This document shows positions 15,844 through 16,809 of a DNA stretch of 16,809 nt, piece by piece. The notes under the pieces were generated by a model that searched no databases, had not been told where the DNA came from, and was given only the letters and a program-made list of their open reading frames with translations. Positions within the stretch are counted from its first letter, which is position 1. The number at the start of each line of letters is the position of its first letter. The stretch spans positions 1-16,809 of the forward strand of contig DASUZB010000312.1 in NCBI GenBank assembly GCA_036377075.1, in the 5' to 3' direction. Made by a program: the position numbers and the translations under genes. This DNA comes from DASUZB01 sp036377075. GTDB lineage: Bacteria > Actinomycetota > CALGFH01.

Positions 15844-16809
15844 CTACAGCCCGAGCCGGTCGAGGTCCTTGGCGGCCGCGCGGGCGGCGGAGCGGGCCGA
15901 GGCGGCGTCAGGGGCGGACAGGGCCAACTCGGCGAGGGCGCGGCACTCGGCGAGGGTGTGCCGCGCCAGCAGCAGGCGGACGTCGGAAATGGCCCCCGCC
16001 GCCATCGACAGGCTGGTCACGCCGAGGCCGACCAGGACGAGGGCGAGCACCGGGTCGGCGGCGGCCTCGCCGCAGACGCCGACCGGGCGCCCCGCCGCCA
16101 GGCCCGCCTCCCCCACCCGGCCGACGAGCTGCAGCAGCACCGGCTGCCAGGGGTCCTGGAACCCACCGAGGCCGCCGGCCTGGCGGTCGGCGGCGAAGGC
16201 GTACTGCGCCAGGTCGTTGGTGCCGATGCTGACGAAGTCGACCTCCGCCAGGACCGCCGGGGCGGCCAGGGCGGCGGCGGGCACCTCGACCATCACGCCC
16301 ACCTTGGCGACGCGATCGCCCAGGCGGCGGGCCTGCTCGCGGAACCAGGCGGCCTCTTCGGGGACGGCGACCATCGGCGCCATCACCCAGACCTCGGCCC
16401 CGCCGGCGGCGGCCGCCTGGCCGATCGCGTCGAGCTGGTCGGCGAGGACCTCGGGGGCGTGCCGCAGGGCGCGCAGGCCGCGCTCGCCCAGGGCCGGGTT
16501 CGGCTCGCCGGTCAGGCCGAGGAAGTGGAGCGGCTTGTCGGCGCCGGCGTCGAGGGTGCGGACCACAACCTTGCCGCCGGGGAAGGCGGCGAACACGGCC
16601 GCGTACGCGCCGCGCTGCTCGTCCACGGACGGTGGCGTGGGCCGGTCGAGGTAGAGGAACTCGGTGCGCAGCAGCCCGACGCCCTCGGCGCCGGCGGCGG
16701 CCGCCGCCGCCGCGTCCTGCGGGCCGCCGAGGTTGGCCAGCAGGTCGACCCGGTGGCCGTCGGCGGTCGCCCCGTGGCCGCCGGCCTCGCGCGATTCAGG
16801 CACCTGTGC
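15844..16809 (-). CDS. ptsI: Phosphoenolpyruvate-protein phosphotransferase (PTS enzyme I), C-terminal part
   Basis: The last 321 residues of enzyme I are visible. The frame is open to the window edge, so the N-terminal HPr-binding part and the phospho-histidine domain lie outside. Family segments in order are GVGLLRTEFLYLDR, VVRTLDAGADKPL, NPALGERGLRAL, VMAPMVAVPEEA, VGVMVEVPAAAL, DFVSIGTNDLAQYAFAADR, and VGVCGEAAADP with the active-site Cys. Together they form the PEP-binding barrel, and all key motifs are present. Enzyme I takes phosphate from PEP and passes it to HPr, which would supply DhaM here. PPDK and PEP synthase share the barrel, but the segment pattern and length fit PtsI. No ptsH is seen in the window. 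Confidence 0.92.
   Translation of the reverse strand, partial: AQVPESREAGGHGATADGHRVDLLANLGGPQDAAAAAAAGAEGVGLLRTEFLYLDRPTPPSVDEQRGAYAAVFAAFPGGKVVVRTLDAGADKPLHFLGLTGEPNPALGERGLRALRHAPEVLADQLDAIGQAAAAGGAEVWVMAPMVAVPEEAAWFREQARRLGDRVAKVGVMVEVPAAALAAPAVLAEVDFVSIGTNDLAQYAFAADRQAGGLGGFQDPWQPVLLQLVGRVGEAGLAAGRPVGVCGEAAADPVLALVLVGLGVTSLSMAAGAISDVRLLLARHTLAECRALAELALSAPDAASARSAARAAAKDLDRLGL

Overview
The window is very GC-rich (roughly 70% or more by eye) and uses many GTG starts and one TTG start. It carries an AfsR/SARP-type regulator with BTAD, ATPase and TPR-like regions. This points to a high-GC Gram-positive bacterium (Actinomycetota). The exact lineage cannot be fixed from the sequence. Most of the window is organised around glycerol, glycerol-3-phosphate (G3P) and dihydroxyacetone (DHA).

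Plus-strand half (1-4582): the 3' end of glpK (glycerol kinase, cut by the window edge) is followed by a PTS-type dihydroxyacetone kinase, dhaK-dhaL-dhaM. An 86-bp, nearly identical palindromic element lies before dhaK and again between dhaK and dhaL. A ThDP-enzyme-like protein (2993-4582) follows. Its cofactor-binding motif is degraded, so it may not be a working ThDP enzyme.

Minus-strand half (16809 down to 4579), in transcription order: the C-terminal part of ptsI (enzyme I of the PTS, cut by the window edge); a small gamma-glutamylcyclotransferase-like protein; a 1419-residue AfsR-like regulator; pgsA; an extended short-chain dehydrogenase; glpA, glpB and glpC (the three-subunit, anaerobic-type G3P dehydrogenase); and an RsbW-like ATPase. 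From pgsA to the ATPase the genes overlap or are separated by 1-12 nt, so one operon is likely. The last minus-strand gene and the last plus-strand gene converge and share the four bases CTAG as their two stop codons.

Working together (inference from families): GlpK makes G3P. GlpABC oxidises it to DHAP, and PgsA draws on the same G3P pool for phosphatidylglycerol. DhaKLM turns DHA into DHAP using phosphate that must come from PEP through EI (ptsI, present here) and HPr (not seen). The two less expected components of this carbon/lipid node are the RsbW-like ATPase at the end of the glp operon and the large regulator directly upstream of pgsA.

No tRNA, rRNA, CRISPR array, transposase or phage gene was recognised. 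No gene-free stretch exceeds 300 bases; the longest is 412-652.
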